Shown here: positions 1 through 8,819 of the stretch, piece after piece
Numbering within the stretch: the stretch's first letter is position 1
Layout: each line of letters begins with the position of its first letter
DNA from: Thiotrichales bacterium
GTDB taxonomy: Bacteria > Pseudomonadota > Gammaproteobacteria > Beggiatoales > Beggiatoaceae
Direction: 5' to 3'
NCBI GenBank assembly: GCA_016745035.1
Contig: JADGDE010000006.1
Coordinates: 127,607 to 191,606 of the forward strand
Length of the DNA: 64,000 nt
Made by a program: the position numbers and the translations under genes
The notes under the pieces: model-generated
Databases searched by the model: none
What the model saw: the letters and a program-made list of their open reading frames with translations, nothing else
Told to the model about the DNA's origin: nothing

Positions 1-90
1 AACTGATCCAACTGATCCAACTGATCCAACTGATCCAACTGATCCAACTGATCCAACTGATCCAACTGATCCAACTGATCCAACTGATCC
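1..90 (+). repeat. Ten perfect tandem copies of a 9-bp unit (aactgatcc)
   Basis: The unit is repeated exactly ten times up to base 90 and may continue upstream of the window. In the frame of the downstream coding region it encodes Thr-Asp-Pro. Because the unit is a multiple of three, copy number can change by slippage without breaking the frame. Confidence 0.95.
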
Positions 91-634
91 TAGCGGATTT
101 AGCCAAGCTGATTTGGATACAGCCAAAGCTCAAGGGCAAGCCGATTGCCTACAAAATCCTTTGAGTTGTGGCATTGATGTCCAAAGCGCGTGCCCAGTTG
201 CTAGCTTAGACGCTGAACTGAATTTACATTTACCCTTATTGGTTTATCAAAGTTTGTTTGCTGATTTATCTTTATGGGCTGATTTACGTTATCAAGCTCA
301 GCGCAGCGGCTTAGTTTTTCAAGTCATCGATTTTGGTGAACTTGATGCAGCTACGACACGTCGAGCTGGGGATTATACCCAAGCAGATGTTGATGCCGCT
401 TATCAAGCTGGACAGCAGCTTTGTGTTGCTGACCCCCATGCTTGTGGCATAACAATACAAACCAGCACCTCATGCCAAGCAGCGACTTTATCCATTGAAA
501 ATCGTTTGCATATTCCTCAATTACATTATTACACCCCATTTGGTGTACAAAAATTGTGGGTAGATATGCAGCTTGTGACCGATCCCAATGCCATTTTGTT
601 TGGCGTGGTGGATTATGGCTTAAATCCTGAGTAA
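2..634 (+). CDS. C-terminal part of a large secreted-type repeat protein (5' end outside window)
   Basis: The frame is open from the window edge to the TAA at 632-634, so the real start lies upstream; a TTG at 113 is only the first in-window start-like codon. The visible part begins with ten Thr-Asp-Pro triplets, then two imperfect repeats of about 85 residues. Each repeat has an A-D-x-D-x-A helix, a C-x(n)-P-x-x-C-G-I motif, then L-H-x-P and a final F-x-V-I/V-D-F/Y-G strand (first from about base 101, second from about base 370). A low-complexity T/D/P linker before cysteine-bearing modules is typical of extracellular proteins, but I do not recognise the family and no function can be assigned. 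Confidence 0.7.
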   Translation, partial: TDPTDPTDPTDPTDPTDPTDPTDPTDPTDPSGFSQADLDTAKAQGQADCLQNPLSCGIDVQSACPVASLDAELNLHLPLLVYQSLFADLSLWADLRYQAQRSGLVFQVIDFGELDAATTRRAGDYTQADVDAAYQAGQQLCVADPHACGITIQTSTSCQAATLSIENRLHIPQLHYYTPFGVQKLWVDMQLVTDPNAILFGVVDYGLNPE

Positions 635-724
635 TGCTGTTTAGCCTTAGAATCTATGCGAGGTATGGGAATCGTCGCGAAAATCAGATATTTTGAGGCT
701 AATTCCGTGGTTTTGTGAGGCGAA

Positions 725-748
725 CTTAACGACGAGTGAGTCGTTAAG
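725..748. repeat. Inverted repeat / hairpin, terminator-like
   Basis: Two perfect 9-bp arms (725-733 and 740-748, cttaacgac / gtcgttaag) are separated by 6 nt. It lies 90 bases after the repeat-protein stop. There is no clear T-run after it, so it may be a REP-type palindrome rather than an intrinsic terminator. Confidence 0.5.
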
Positions 749-851
749 AATCTTTAAATAAAAGCGCGGAATTAGACAAAAATAGCGGATTTGCAGTAGA
801 TTATTCATATGTCGCATAGACTCTTAGCCGTTCATAACGGTGTTATTTGTG

Positions 852-883
852 CAAGCAGGGATTCAAGGTACAATCTCTGCTTG
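852..883 (+). other. Leader hairpin before the small gene at 927
   Basis: Arms 852-863 and 872-883 pair over 12 positions with one mismatch around an 8-nt loop. The hairpin ends about 30 bases before the strong ribosome-binding site of the downstream gene, so it would sit in that gene's 5' leader. Role unknown. Confidence 0.4.
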
Positions 884-926
884 TCTCAAGGGGACGTATT
901 ATAGTGCCGCCAAAGGAGGATTTATC

Positions 927-1346
927 ATGCAAGTTGAATTTGAACGCGGAAAGCCATTAAAACAAGAAGATTTATTATTACCTGCTGATGTATATCGCAC
1001 CATGCGTTTGCGTTTAAGTCACCATAAAGATCCGCATTTGTTTGTACCGATTCGCTCGATACAATATTTAGCCGTGATTGATAATAATGAAATTGTTTTT
1101 GTTGATGGTCGTCGCCCGCGTTTTATTGAACTGGCTTGGCAGCAGTTCAAACCTAATGCCCGCGAGGATTTGCGTAGCCCTGTGCCTTATACTTGTGTCT
1201 ATTATGACCCGCAAGGTTTTGAAACCATGCAGCGCTTACAAAATGACTTTTTTCAGGCAGTTGAATTGCTTGGCTCGCGTGAAACCAAGCCCTTTAGCCA
1301 GCGTACGGTATTACCCTTTAATGCTAAACCGAAAGAGGCACGTTGA
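927..1346 (+). CDS. Conserved-looking hypothetical protein, 139 aa, coupled to a kinase gene
   Basis: The start is placed at the ATG at 927 because a near-perfect Shine-Dalgarno (aaaggagga, 912-920) sits six bases upstream; the frame is open further upstream to 840 but without such a site. The product is soluble and mixed alpha/beta, with no signal peptide or membrane segment. It has a short central R-x-I-Q-Y-L-A-V-I-D-x-x-E-I-x-F-V-D stretch resembling a small beta-barrel or sheet. Its TGA (1344-1346) overlaps the ATG of the kinase gene by one base, so the two are translationally coupled and probably act together. I do not recognise the family. Confidence 0.7.
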   Translation: MQVEFERGKPLKQEDLLLPADVYRTMRLRLSHHKDPHLFVPIRSIQYLAVIDNNEIVFVDGRRPRFIELAWQQFKPNAREDLRSPVPYTCVYYDPQGFETMQRLQNDFFQAVELLGSRETKPFSQRTVLPFNAKPKEAR

Positions 1347-3565
1347 TGCCAAATTGCATTAATTGCTTTGCCGTCTTAGAAACCGAGCTATCGACTTGCC
1401 CTCAGTGTGGCTATGATCTTGAGAATCATTACCATCACCCTTTGCATTTGCCGCCTTTGTCGCTGTTAAACGGACAATATCAGTTGGGGCGAGTGCTGGG
1501 GCAAGGCGGTTTTGGTATCACTTATATCGGCTTTGATAACCGCTTAAAGCGCACAGTGGCGATTAAGGAATTTTTGCCCGCCTCTCTTGCCAGTCGTGCG
1601 CCTGATTTGAGCGTTGTGCCCTTGTTAGAGCAAGCCCCCGCGTTTGCCAAAGGCTTACACCATTTTATTGAAGAGGCACGCCATTTGGCGCGTTTTGACC
1701 ATCCAAATATTGTCCGCGTCCGGCATTATTTTGAAGCCCATCAAACCGGCTATATGGTGATGGACTATATCAAGGGCAAAACCCCCTTATGTTTATTGCG
1801 CCAGCACGACGGGCGTTTGCCATTAAACCTAGCCCTAAAAACCCTGTTTCCGATCTTGGATGCGCTAGCGATTATGCACGCGCAACAGGTGTTTCATTTG
1901 GATATATCGGCGCATAATGTCTTGCTATTGGATTCAGGACAGCCGATTTTGATTGATTTTGGCGCAGCGCGGCATGTCAACGTCAATGGACATCACACCC
2001 AAACCTTGACCCTCATGCTCAAACCCGGTTATTCACCGCCCGAGCAATATCATCAAGGCTCGGAATATATTGGCGCGTGGACAGATGTCTATGCCTGTGC
2101 AGCGCTGTTATATTTATTGCTCAAAGGTAAACTGCCACCGCCAGCGATGGAACGCATCCAAGATGATAAACAAGTCCAAAGTCTGAATTTAGGCAAAGAG
2201 CGACATGAAAAACGCGTCTGTGCCGCAATTATCAAAGGCTTGTCCTTAGACAGTCATCAACGCCCGGCCAATGTCAGTTTATTTAAAAGTTTATTATTAC
2301 CCCCAAGCCAGCGTTATTCTAAGCATTATTGGGCGTATTTAAGCAGCGCAGTGCTGGCAGGTGGGATGGCGTGGGCGTATTTGCCTGCGCCCGCACCGCA
2401 GATGCCACCGTCTGTCTCTCCTGTGATGGAGCTAGAAACACCGATCCCACCGCCAGCGATTGTGGCACAAGAGACGCTGCCTTCAACAGAAACAAAAATT
2501 GATGCCTTGCCTGTGTCGATTGATAAACTTTTAAAACAAGCAGATACACTCCAAAACCAACAAGATTATGCCGGTGCTTATCACAGCTATCAGGCGGTTT
2601 TTTTATTGGATAAAGACCAGCGTCAAGCGCAAGCTGGCTTAGCGCGTTTGGCTTTAGAATATGTTAATAAACTCACGCTTGCACCAGAACAAAACGCATT
2701 GCGACATTTGGCTTTAAGCCACTTCCCCGACAATCCGGCTTTGCAAGCCATAGAAAAAGCTTGGCAAGCCCAGCAAAGCCAAGCGGTGGCGGCACAAACC
2801 CAGCAGCAAAAAATTGACAACTTACTTGCCAAGGCTCAGCGCCAATTTCAGGCACAAAAACTCACCACTCCCGTAGACGATAATGCCCATCAAACCTATT
2901 TAGCGGTGCTGAAGTTACAAGCCGACAACCCCACAGCGTTGGCCGGTTTAGAACAAATAGCGGCGCAGTATGCCCAATGGGCGGCACAAAAAACTGATTT
3001 AGCTGGGCGCGATGTAATGTTACGTAAGGGCTTAAGCGTTGTCCCTAATCATCCGACTTTATTAAGTTTACAAGCAAAAAATGATTCGGCTTATGTCGAG
3101 GACTTAAATCGTCGTCAAGGGCAAAAACAAAAAGCGGCGCAATTAGCCGAACTGTTAGCCAAAGCCAAAGCCGCAGAAGATAAAAAAGACTGGAATTTAG
3201 CCCAACGTTATTACCAACAAATATTATTGCGTGATGATAAGCATCGCGCTGCTAAACAAGGTTTAGCACAATTAAGCCAGCATTATTTAAAACTTGCCAA
3301 AAACCAACGCGCACAGCAGGTATTTTCTGAGAGTTTGCTCAGTATCAATCAAGGCTTGGCAATTAACCCCAAACATGCACAATTATTAAGCTTGAAACAG
3401 GAAATCCAGCAGCAATTAAAACAAATAGCCCAGCCTGCACCGCCAAAAGCACCTCAGCCTGCCCCAGTGGTTGCCAAAGCTGTTGAAAAAAGCGAGACTA
3501 GCCTATCAACAAAACCTGAGGATAAACAGCCAACGGGCGAGGTTATGATTATCCCGACTTTTTAG
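1346..3565 (+). CDS. Membrane-anchored serine/threonine protein kinase with N-terminal zinc ribbon and TPR-like C-terminus
   Basis: Predicted eukaryotic-type protein kinase of 739 aa, translated from the ATG that overlaps the previous stop. In order: a zinc ribbon (C4, C7, C18, C21); a kinase domain with glycine loop G-Q-G-G-F-G (52-57), the VAIKE lysine K74, a catalytic loop near residue 185 and a DFG near residue 205; one transmembrane segment near 330-348; then a Pro/Gln-rich linker and three or more helical TPR-like repeats of the LxxAxxxxxxKDWxLAxxxYQQxL type. The catalytic loop reads H-L-D-I-S-A-H-N rather than H-R-D-x-K-x-x-N: Asp and Asn are present, but the Arg and the Lys are not. 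The kinase would face the cytoplasm and the repeats the periplasm. Substrate unknown. Confidence 0.85.
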   Translation: MPNCINCFAVLETELSTCPQCGYDLENHYHHPLHLPPLSLLNGQYQLGRVLGQGGFGITYIGFDNRLKRTVAIKEFLPASLASRAPDLSVVPLLEQAPAFAKGLHHFIEEARHLARFDHPNIVRVRHYFEAHQTGYMVMDYIKGKTPLCLLRQHDGRLPLNLALKTLFPILDALAIMHAQQVFHLDISAHNVLLLDSGQPILIDFGAARHVNVNGHHTQTLTLMLKPGYSPPEQYHQGSEYIGAWTDVYACAALLYLLLKGKLPPPAMERIQDDKQVQSLNLGKERHEKRVCAAIIKGLSLDSHQRPANVSLFKSLLLPPSQRYSKHYWAYLSSAVLAGGMAWAYLPAPAPQMPPSVSPVMELETPIPPPAIVAQETLPSTETKIDALPVSIDKLLKQADTLQNQQDYAGAYHSYQAVFLLDKDQRQAQAGLARLALEYVNKLTLAPEQNALRHLALSHFPDNPALQAIEKAWQAQQSQAVAAQTQQQKIDNLLAKAQRQFQAQKLTTPVDDNAHQTYLAVLKLQADNPTALAGLEQIAAQYAQWAAQKTDLAGRDVMLRKGLSVVPNHPTLLSLQAKNDSAYVEDLNRRQGQKQKAAQLAELLAKAKAAEDKKDWNLAQRYYQQILLRDDKHRAAKQGLAQLSQHYLKLAKNQRAQQVFSESLLSINQGLAINPKHAQLLSLKQEIQQQLKQIAQPAPPKAPQPAPVVAKAVEKSETSLSTKPEDKQPTGEVMIIPTF

Positions 3566-3575
3566 GAAGACGAAT

Positions 3576-3866
3576 ATGCAGCATCAAATCACAGTTGAAA
3601 ATATCAAATGCGGCGGTTGCGCGCGCACAGTTGAAAATACCCTTAAAGATATTGACGGGGTGGGTGACATTCAGGTCACTGTCGAAACGGGCTTGGTTGC
3701 TGTTGAAACCACAGATAGCATCAGCCGTGAGACCTTGGTCGAAGCCCTAAGGCATAAAGGCTACCCTGAGGCGGGCAGCGTTGAGGGCTTGGAGTCCGTC
3801 GGTGCGAAAGCCGTGTCTTACGTTAGTTGTGCCATTGGGCGCATTGATAACATGAAAGATAGCTAA
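3576..3866 (+). CDS. Heavy-metal-associated (HMA) domain protein, CopZ-like with C-terminal extension
   Basis: 96-aa soluble protein. Residues 1-65 form an HMA fold with the metal-binding motif I-K-C-G-G-C-A (C-x-x-C) at about residues 10-16, as in copper chaperones and the N-termini of P-type ATPases. The tail of about 30 residues (Ser/Ala/Val-rich with one further Cys) is not part of the usual 65-70 aa chaperone. It starts ten bases after the kinase gene with a good ribosome-binding site (ggaagacgaat-ATG), so it may be cotranscribed. No copper ATPase is nearby. Metal identity is inferred from the family only. Confidence 0.75.
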   Translation: MQHQITVENIKCGGCARTVENTLKDIDGVGDIQVTVETGLVAVETTDSISRETLVEALRHKGYPEAGSVEGLESVGAKAVSYVSCAIGRIDNMKDS

Positions 3867-3949
3867 AGAGCACGATTTTCCGTTGAGCTTTGCCAGCGGA
3901 TGTCCTACTATGCACGTTTCGCTTAACCTTTCAAAGTGACAGAGCCTTT

Positions 3950-5026
3950 ATGACCACCTTGCAAAATGACAGATTCCTTCGCGCTTTATTACGTCAACCG
4001 GTTGATCGTACCCCTGTTTGGTTAATGCGCCAAGCTGGGCGCTATTTACCTGAATACCGTGCAACCCGTGCCAAAGCGGGGAACTTCCTTAATCTTTGCA
4101 AAAACCCTGATTTGGCTTGTGAAGTCACGATTCAGCCTTTAGACCGTTATCCTCTGGATGCGGCGATTTTATTTTCCGATATTCTCACCATTCCAGATGC
4201 GATGGGCTTAGGCTTATATTTTGCCGAGGGCGAAGGGCCGAATTTCGAGCGTCCCATTCGCCGAGCGGCTGATGTCAAAGCTCTCGGCGTGCCTGACCCG
4301 CATGATGAACTGAAATACGTCGTCGATGCCGTCTCTACCATTCGTAAAGCCCTCAATGGTCGCGTGCCTTTGATTGGCTTTTCGGGCAGCCCGTGGACAT
4401 TGGCGACTTATATGGTCGAGGGTAAAGGCACAAAACAATTTGCCCTCAGTAAAGGCATGATGTACGAGCAGCCTGCCGTAATGCACGAACTGTTAGATAA
4501 AATTGCGCAATCGGTGACTTCTTACCTTAATGCCCAAATTGCCGCTGGCGCACAAGCGGTGATGTTGTTTGATACCTGGGGCGGCGTGCTTAGCCCAAAA
4601 CATTACCGTGAATTTTCTTTAGCCTATATGCAAAAAGTCATTGCGGGCTTAACCCGCGAAGCTGATGGTCGTATTGTGCCTGTGATTATGTTCACCAAAG
4701 ATGGCTGTGCATGGCTTGAGGATATGAGCGAAATCGGCTGTGATGCGATTGGTTTAGACTGGACTTGTGATATGCAAAGCGCCCGAGCACGCTTACAAGA
4801 TAAAGTTGCACTACAAGGCAATTTAGATCCTTGTGTACTTTATGGGCAACCTGATGTGATTGAATCCGAAGTTGCAGCGGTGCTCGAGAGCTTTGGGCAA
4901 GTAACCGAAGGTGCGGGGCATGTGTTTAATCTTGGACATGGGATTCACCCACAAATTGACCCCGAACACACCAAAGCCATGATTGAAGCAGTACACCGTT
5001 TAAGCCCTGCGTATCATTCAGCCTAA
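3950..5026 (+). CDS. hemE: Uroporphyrinogen decarboxylase
   Basis: Decarboxylates the four acetate side chains of uroporphyrinogen III to give coproporphyrinogen III in haem biosynthesis; cytoplasmic. The ATG at 3950 gives 358 aa, close to the usual length of about 354; the frame is open to 3890, but the extra 20 residues match nothing in the family. Both signatures are present: [16 protein letters not shown] at 22-37, carrying the substrate-binding arginines, and [10 protein letters not shown] near residue 142, together with the S-D-I-L-x-I-P segment containing the catalytic aspartate. It stands alone between unrelated genes. Confidence 0.97.
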   Translation: MTTLQNDRFLRALLRQPVDRTPVWLMRQAGRYLPEYRATRAKAGNFLNLCKNPDLACEVTIQPLDRYPLDAAILFSDILTIPDAMGLGLYFAEGEGPNFERPIRRAADVKALGVPDPHDELKYVVDAVSTIRKALNGRVPLIGFSGSPWTLATYMVEGKGTKQFALSKGMMYEQPAVMHELLDKIAQSVTSYLNAQIAAGAQAVMLFDTWGGVLSPKHYREFSLAYMQKVIAGLTREADGRIVPVIMFTKDGCAWLEDMSEIGCDAIGLDWTCDMQSARARLQDKVALQGNLDPCVLYGQPDVIESEVAAVLESFGQVTEGAGHVFNLGHGIHPQIDPEHTKAMIEAVHRLSPAYHSA

Positions 5027-5049
5027 TAGTAATTATCTAGGATAGACCT

Positions 5050-5682
5050 ATGTTTGAATTCATAAAAGCAGGCGGGTTATTAATGTACCCGATTTTGCTT
5101 TGTTCTTTAGTGGCGACGGTGATCATCATCGAGCGTTTTTGGGCGCTACAGCGTAAAAAAATTCTCCCTGATGGCTTGGTGGTGCAAGTCTGGGATTGGG
5201 TCAAACAAGGACAATTGAGTAAAGACCATATCGACAGTTTGCGCAAAGGCTCGCCTTTGGGGCGTATTTTAGCCGCAGGGCTAATGAATCGCCAACGTAG
5301 CCGCGAAATCATGAAAGAGAGCATTGAGGAAGTTGCCGCTCAAGTGGTGCATCAGCTAGAGCGTTATTTAAACATGCTCGGCATTATCGCCTCAATTACG
5401 CCCTTATTAGGGTTGCTGGGCACAGTGGTTGGTATGATTGAAGTCTTTGCCACCATTACCACCCAAGGCGTGGGCGATGCCAGCATCTTAGCAGGGGGGA
5501 TTTCCAAGGCCTTGTTTACCACCGCCGCGGGTTTAAGTGTGGCGATTCCGACTTTGTTTTGTTACCGCTATTTGCGCGGTGAGGTCAATGCCTTAGTGGT
5601 GGCAATGGAGCAAGAAGCAATTAAAATGCTCGATATGTTGCAACTGGCAAAACAACGCGCTGCGATGCAGCAAAAAGCCTAA
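5050..5682 (+). CDS. exbB: MotA/TolQ/ExbB proton channel family protein
   Basis: 210 aa with three membrane spans (about 9-28, 102-124 and 145-171) and a cytoplasmic loop between the first and second, the ExbB/TolQ layout. The conserved P-L-L-G-L-L-G-T-V-x-G-M segment at the second span and G-I-S-K-A-L-x-T-T-A-A-G-L at the third are the family hallmarks. ExbB channels pair with ExbD to energise TonB, or with other partners for gliding or division. No exbD or tonB follows (the next gene is a CAP protein), so the partner must be encoded elsewhere and the exact role is open. Confidence 0.85.
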   Translation: MFEFIKAGGLLMYPILLCSLVATVIIIERFWALQRKKILPDGLVVQVWDWVKQGQLSKDHIDSLRKGSPLGRILAAGLMNRQRSREIMKESIEEVAAQVVHQLERYLNMLGIIASITPLLGLLGTVVGMIEVFATITTQGVGDASILAGGISKALFTTAAGLSVAIPTLFCYRYLRGEVNALVVAMEQEAIKMLDMLQLAKQRAAMQQKA

Positions 5683-5705
5683 CCTTCATTCAAGGAACCC
5701 AAGCC

Positions 5706-6245
5706 ATGAATAAATTCCTAAACTATAGCCTCATCCTCGGTTTATCTTGCTCGGTGGCGTTTGCCGCTGATCCCAAGCCTGCCGATATGGTCGCCGCCCA
5801 CAATGAATGGCGGGCTAAAGTCGGCACAGCACCTTTGAAATGGTCAAACGATTTACAAGCCAAATCTCAAGCTTGGGCAAACGAATTGAAGAAAAATGGC
5901 TGTGGCATGAAACACAGTGGTCCTGGGGAAAACTTATATTGGGCAAGCCCACGTAAAAGTGCCAATTCCAAAGATGCCAATGGGCAATGGATTTGGCAAA
6001 ACAGCTTGCAAGCGGTCAGCGACCAACAAGTGGTCGATAGCTGGGGTTCAGAAGTGCAATGGTATGATTATGCCAGCAATAGCTGTAATGCCCCAGCAGG
6101 TAAAGCTTGTGGACACTATACCCAAGTGATTTGGAACACCACCACCGAAGTAGGCTGTGCCAATGCCGTTTGTGATGATTTCTCGCAAGTATGGGTCTGT
6201 CAGTATGCCCCTGCAGGGAATTATGTCGGTAAAAAACCCTATTAA
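5706..6245 (+). CDS. Secreted CAP (SCP/PR-1) domain protein
   Basis: 179 aa with a classical signal peptide cleaved after S-V-A-F-A (residue 20). The mature part is a single CAP domain: A-H-N-E-W-R at the start, the G-E-N-L-Y segment, the H-Y-T-Q-V-I-W signature, and the C-terminal C-Q-Y-A-P-A-G-N-Y block. Six cysteines could form disulfides in the periplasm or outside. CAP proteins are diverse and often have no proven activity, so only localisation and fold are claimed. Good ribosome-binding site (caaggaacccaagcc-ATG). Confidence 0.88.
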   Translation: MNKFLNYSLILGLSCSVAFAADPKPADMVAAHNEWRAKVGTAPLKWSNDLQAKSQAWANELKKNGCGMKHSGPGENLYWASPRKSANSKDANGQWIWQNSLQAVSDQQVVDSWGSEVQWYDYASNSCNAPAGKACGHYTQVIWNTTTEVGCANAVCDDFSQVWVCQYAPAGNYVGKKPY

Positions 6246-6318
6246 TTAAGTCTTGGAGGCGCGGCTTTAGCCACGCTTCCATCATAAGCACAGTCAGACG
6301 CATTTTGACAAGATTTTC

Positions 6319-7161
6319 ATGCAAATCATAAAAACCATTCCTGCTTTACGTGAACTACGCCAGCAATGCCAGCAACGCATAGCTTTTGTGCCCACCATGG
6401 GTAATTTGCACCAAGGGCATTTGCAATTGGTTGAGGCGGCAAAACAACATTGCGATCAAGTGTGGGTCAGTATTTTTGTCAATCCTTTACAATTTGGCGA
6501 AGGCGAGGATTTTGAAGATTATCCACGTACAGAAGCAACTGATTGTGAGGCATTAGAGAAAATAGGTGTTGATGTGGTATTTTTGCCTAGTGTTAGCGAT
6601 ATTTATCCGCGCCCTTTAGCCGAAACCACTCAAGTACATGTGCCGATGCTATCCAAGCAACTTTGTGGTGTTTATCGCCCAGTCCACTTTGATGGGGTTA
6701 GCACTGTAGTCAATCGTTTGTTTAATTTACTCGACCCTGATGTGGCGGTTTTTGGGGCAAAAGATTTACAACAGCTGCGTATTATCCAGCGTATGGTTGC
6801 TGACTTGGGAATGCGGGTACAGGTTCAATCTGTTGCAACCGTCCGCGAGTCTGATGGGCTTGCTAAGAGTTCACGTAATCGCTACTTAAGTCTCGATGAA
6901 CGTGCTGAGGCGATGCTTTTATATCAAACTCTAAAAAGTATCAAACAAGCAATTTTAAATGGACAACGTGACTATGCGTATTTAGAAGAAGAAGCCTTTA
7001 ATGCGCTGCAAAGTGCAGGATTTAAGCCCGATTATGTTGCCATTCGAGAAGCGGGTTTTTTACAAGCGCCCAATACGGATACTAAACAATTAGCCATACT
7101 CGCAGCGGCTTATTTAGGACAAGCACGTTTGATTGATAATCTGGTGCTAACCATTACTTAG
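6319..7161 (+). CDS. panC: Pantoate--beta-alanine ligase (pantothenate synthetase)
   Basis: Condenses pantoate and beta-alanine with ATP in vitamin B5 synthesis; cytoplasmic. 280 aa, the normal length. It shows the nucleotidyltransferase motif F-V-P-T-M-G-N-L-H-x-G-H near residues 23-34, F-G-A-K-D-x-Q-Q-L for pantoate/ATP binding, and the KMSKS-like K-S-S-R-N-R-Y-L-S loop. panB and panD are not adjacent. Its TAG (7159-7161) overlaps the TAA of the convergent gene (7158-7160 on the other strand), so there is no room for a terminator between them. Confidence 0.97.
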   Translation: MQIIKTIPALRELRQQCQQRIAFVPTMGNLHQGHLQLVEAAKQHCDQVWVSIFVNPLQFGEGEDFEDYPRTEATDCEALEKIGVDVVFLPSVSDIYPRPLAETTQVHVPMLSKQLCGVYRPVHFDGVSTVVNRLFNLLDPDVAVFGAKDLQQLRIIQRMVADLGMRVQVQSVATVRESDGLAKSSRNRYLSLDERAEAMLLYQTLKSIKQAILNGQRDYAYLEEEAFNALQSAGFKPDYVAIREAGFLQAPNTDTKQLAILAAAYLGQARLIDNLVLTIT

Positions 7162-8819
7162 GCAGCTTTAAGGAGGGATAAACAGCGCTGAGTGGTATCT
7201 AACACTTGACTATCATCCAAAGGATTGCCCGCAACCGTATCTAAATATAGTTCCAAACTGATGATGGCATCAGCGAGGGCTTTACTTTGGTTTTCATTTG
7301 GCACACGCTTACCTTCAATTAGGGTCGTTTGAATATAATTACGACATTCTGCGACTAATTGTTGCGCCCGCTGACGCTCTAAAATTTGGAATAAGCCAAT
7401 AATGCGATTAAAACGCTCAGGAATTTCTTCAAATTCCTCATCAGTTTCACCTTTATCAATAAAGTGCATGATCAAAGGGATCATTTCACTTAATTCGACT
7501 TTGGCTTCACTCACAGCAATCGTTAATACATCTTTAAATTGCGTTTCTAATAAACCTTTTTCTTGCTGAATTTGTTGGCGAGCGTGGGTTCCTCGGTTAG
7601 CCAAGGTATCTAAAGCGGCATTGATATGTAGTAAGTCATTGGCAATTTCTAACATGCCCGCTAAATCATAATGTTTTTGCCCTTCACCAATTTGTTTTAA
7701 TAATTGGGTTTGTTTCAACATCAGCTTCGCTTGTACATTCATCCCTAATAGCAATAAGGTATAAGCCATATTGCGCATCACTTCGATCAAAGGTAACAAA
7801 TCAGAAGTATCAGGATTATCAGCACGCATGAAAATATCTAAAGTTTCTTCAATACTGACAAAATCTTCGCGCATCAATTCCACAATAGTTGCCATCAATT
7901 CGGTATCAGGTCCTGCAAACACTTGCATGGTTGATTGCAATAAAGCTTGGCTAGGAAAACAGTGTTCCAAATGGTAAGTCCGTCGTACTAATTGTAGACG
8001 CGGGCCATTGGATTTGCTGTGCGCAGCATAAAATAATAGTTGGGTCAGTAAGCGCTCTGGCGGCGTAACATGTAAAGCTTGATTACCATGTGCGACAATT
8101 AACTTCATCAAACCATCAATTTGTTTAATCAAACTCACTAAGGCAGCATTGGCAGGCAAACCTTTTTGTGCCACAGACTCTAAAACAGCCGCACAAATCC
8201 ACCAAGCACGCGTAATGGGTGCTTGTCCTGTGACTTGGGTCAGTTGTTCTGTCGTGGTTAACAGTAGTTTGAGACCGGCAATATTTTTTGCTTGTAACCA
8301 AGCTTGCAGCCCTTTTTGAAAAGCCACACGTTTTTGTTGTACAAAATGTTTCAGCTTATCATCAGGATAATGTGGCGCAGCTTTAACCGGAAGCGCAAGG
8401 CTTAGATCAGGAAAAAATAATTGACTGCTTTGTAGTGGCTTTTGCCCAACTAAATTACGTAATTTATTAATGCTGGGCAAAATAGCCATGGGAATATCAG
8501 CATAGCCTAGAGACAGATGCTCTAAATAATTTGGCAATTGAATTAAGCTACGCATCAAACTGTCATAAGCTTGCTCTTTATTGCTGATTTTTCCATCTAA
8601 AATCGCTTGCACAACCGTTTCAACCGACTGCATCAATAACACAGCGCTATGAATGTCGAGAATAACCAGCGCACCCCGAATCTCTTTTAGCCAACTAACC
8701 GACCTTTGCAAAGTCGTGGTATCGTCGGGGTTTTCAACGAATTGCTCCAGAGATTGACGGGTTAGCTTCAACGTATCATCGATAGTTGGTTTAACCCAAA
8801 CCAGCGTTGCGTATCTCAT
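7158..8819 (-). CDS. fimL: FimL-like / ChpA N-terminal-like scaffold protein of the Pil-Chp system
   Basis: 553 aa, all-helical, soluble. The position directly after pilG-pilH-pilI-pilJ is where the giant kinase ChpA (PilL) normally sits. The sequence resembles the non-kinase N-terminal region of ChpA, which is also what FimL of Pseudomonas (about 557 aa) resembles. It includes a C-terminal A-L-A-D-A-I-I-S-L-E-L-Y-L-D segment like the degenerate Hpt/FimV-binding helices of ChpA. No Hpt histidine, CheA kinase or receiver domain follows; the gene stops and convergent panC begins. The ATG overlaps the pilJ stop (TAATG). It may be a true FimL or a ChpA that lost its C-terminus; the two cannot be separated here. 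Confidence 0.7.
   Translation of the reverse strand: MRYATLVWVKPTIDDTLKLTRQSLEQFVENPDDTTTLQRSVSWLKEIRGALVILDIHSAVLLMQSVETVVQAILDGKISNKEQAYDSLMRSLIQLPNYLEHLSLGYADIPMAILPSINKLRNLVGQKPLQSSQLFFPDLSLALPVKAAPHYPDDKLKHFVQQKRVAFQKGLQAWLQAKNIAGLKLLLTTTEQLTQVTGQAPITRAWWICAAVLESVAQKGLPANAALVSLIKQIDGLMKLIVAHGNQALHVTPPERLLTQLLFYAAHSKSNGPRLQLVRRTYHLEHCFPSQALLQSTMQVFAGPDTELMATIVELMREDFVSIEETLDIFMRADNPDTSDLLPLIEVMRNMAYTLLLLGMNVQAKLMLKQTQLLKQIGEGQKHYDLAGMLEIANDLLHINAALDTLANRGTHARQQIQQEKGLLETQFKDVLTIAVSEAKVELSEMIPLIMHFIDKGETDEEFEEIPERFNRIIGLFQILERQRAQQLVAECRNYIQTTLIEGKRVPNENQSKALADAIISLELYLDTVAGNPLDDSQVLDTTQRCLSLLKAA

Noticed and set aside
113..634. Start of the first gene at TTG 113
   Set aside because: The frame is open to the window edge through ten T-D-P repeats, so the gene clearly begins upstream; the TTG is an internal leucine.
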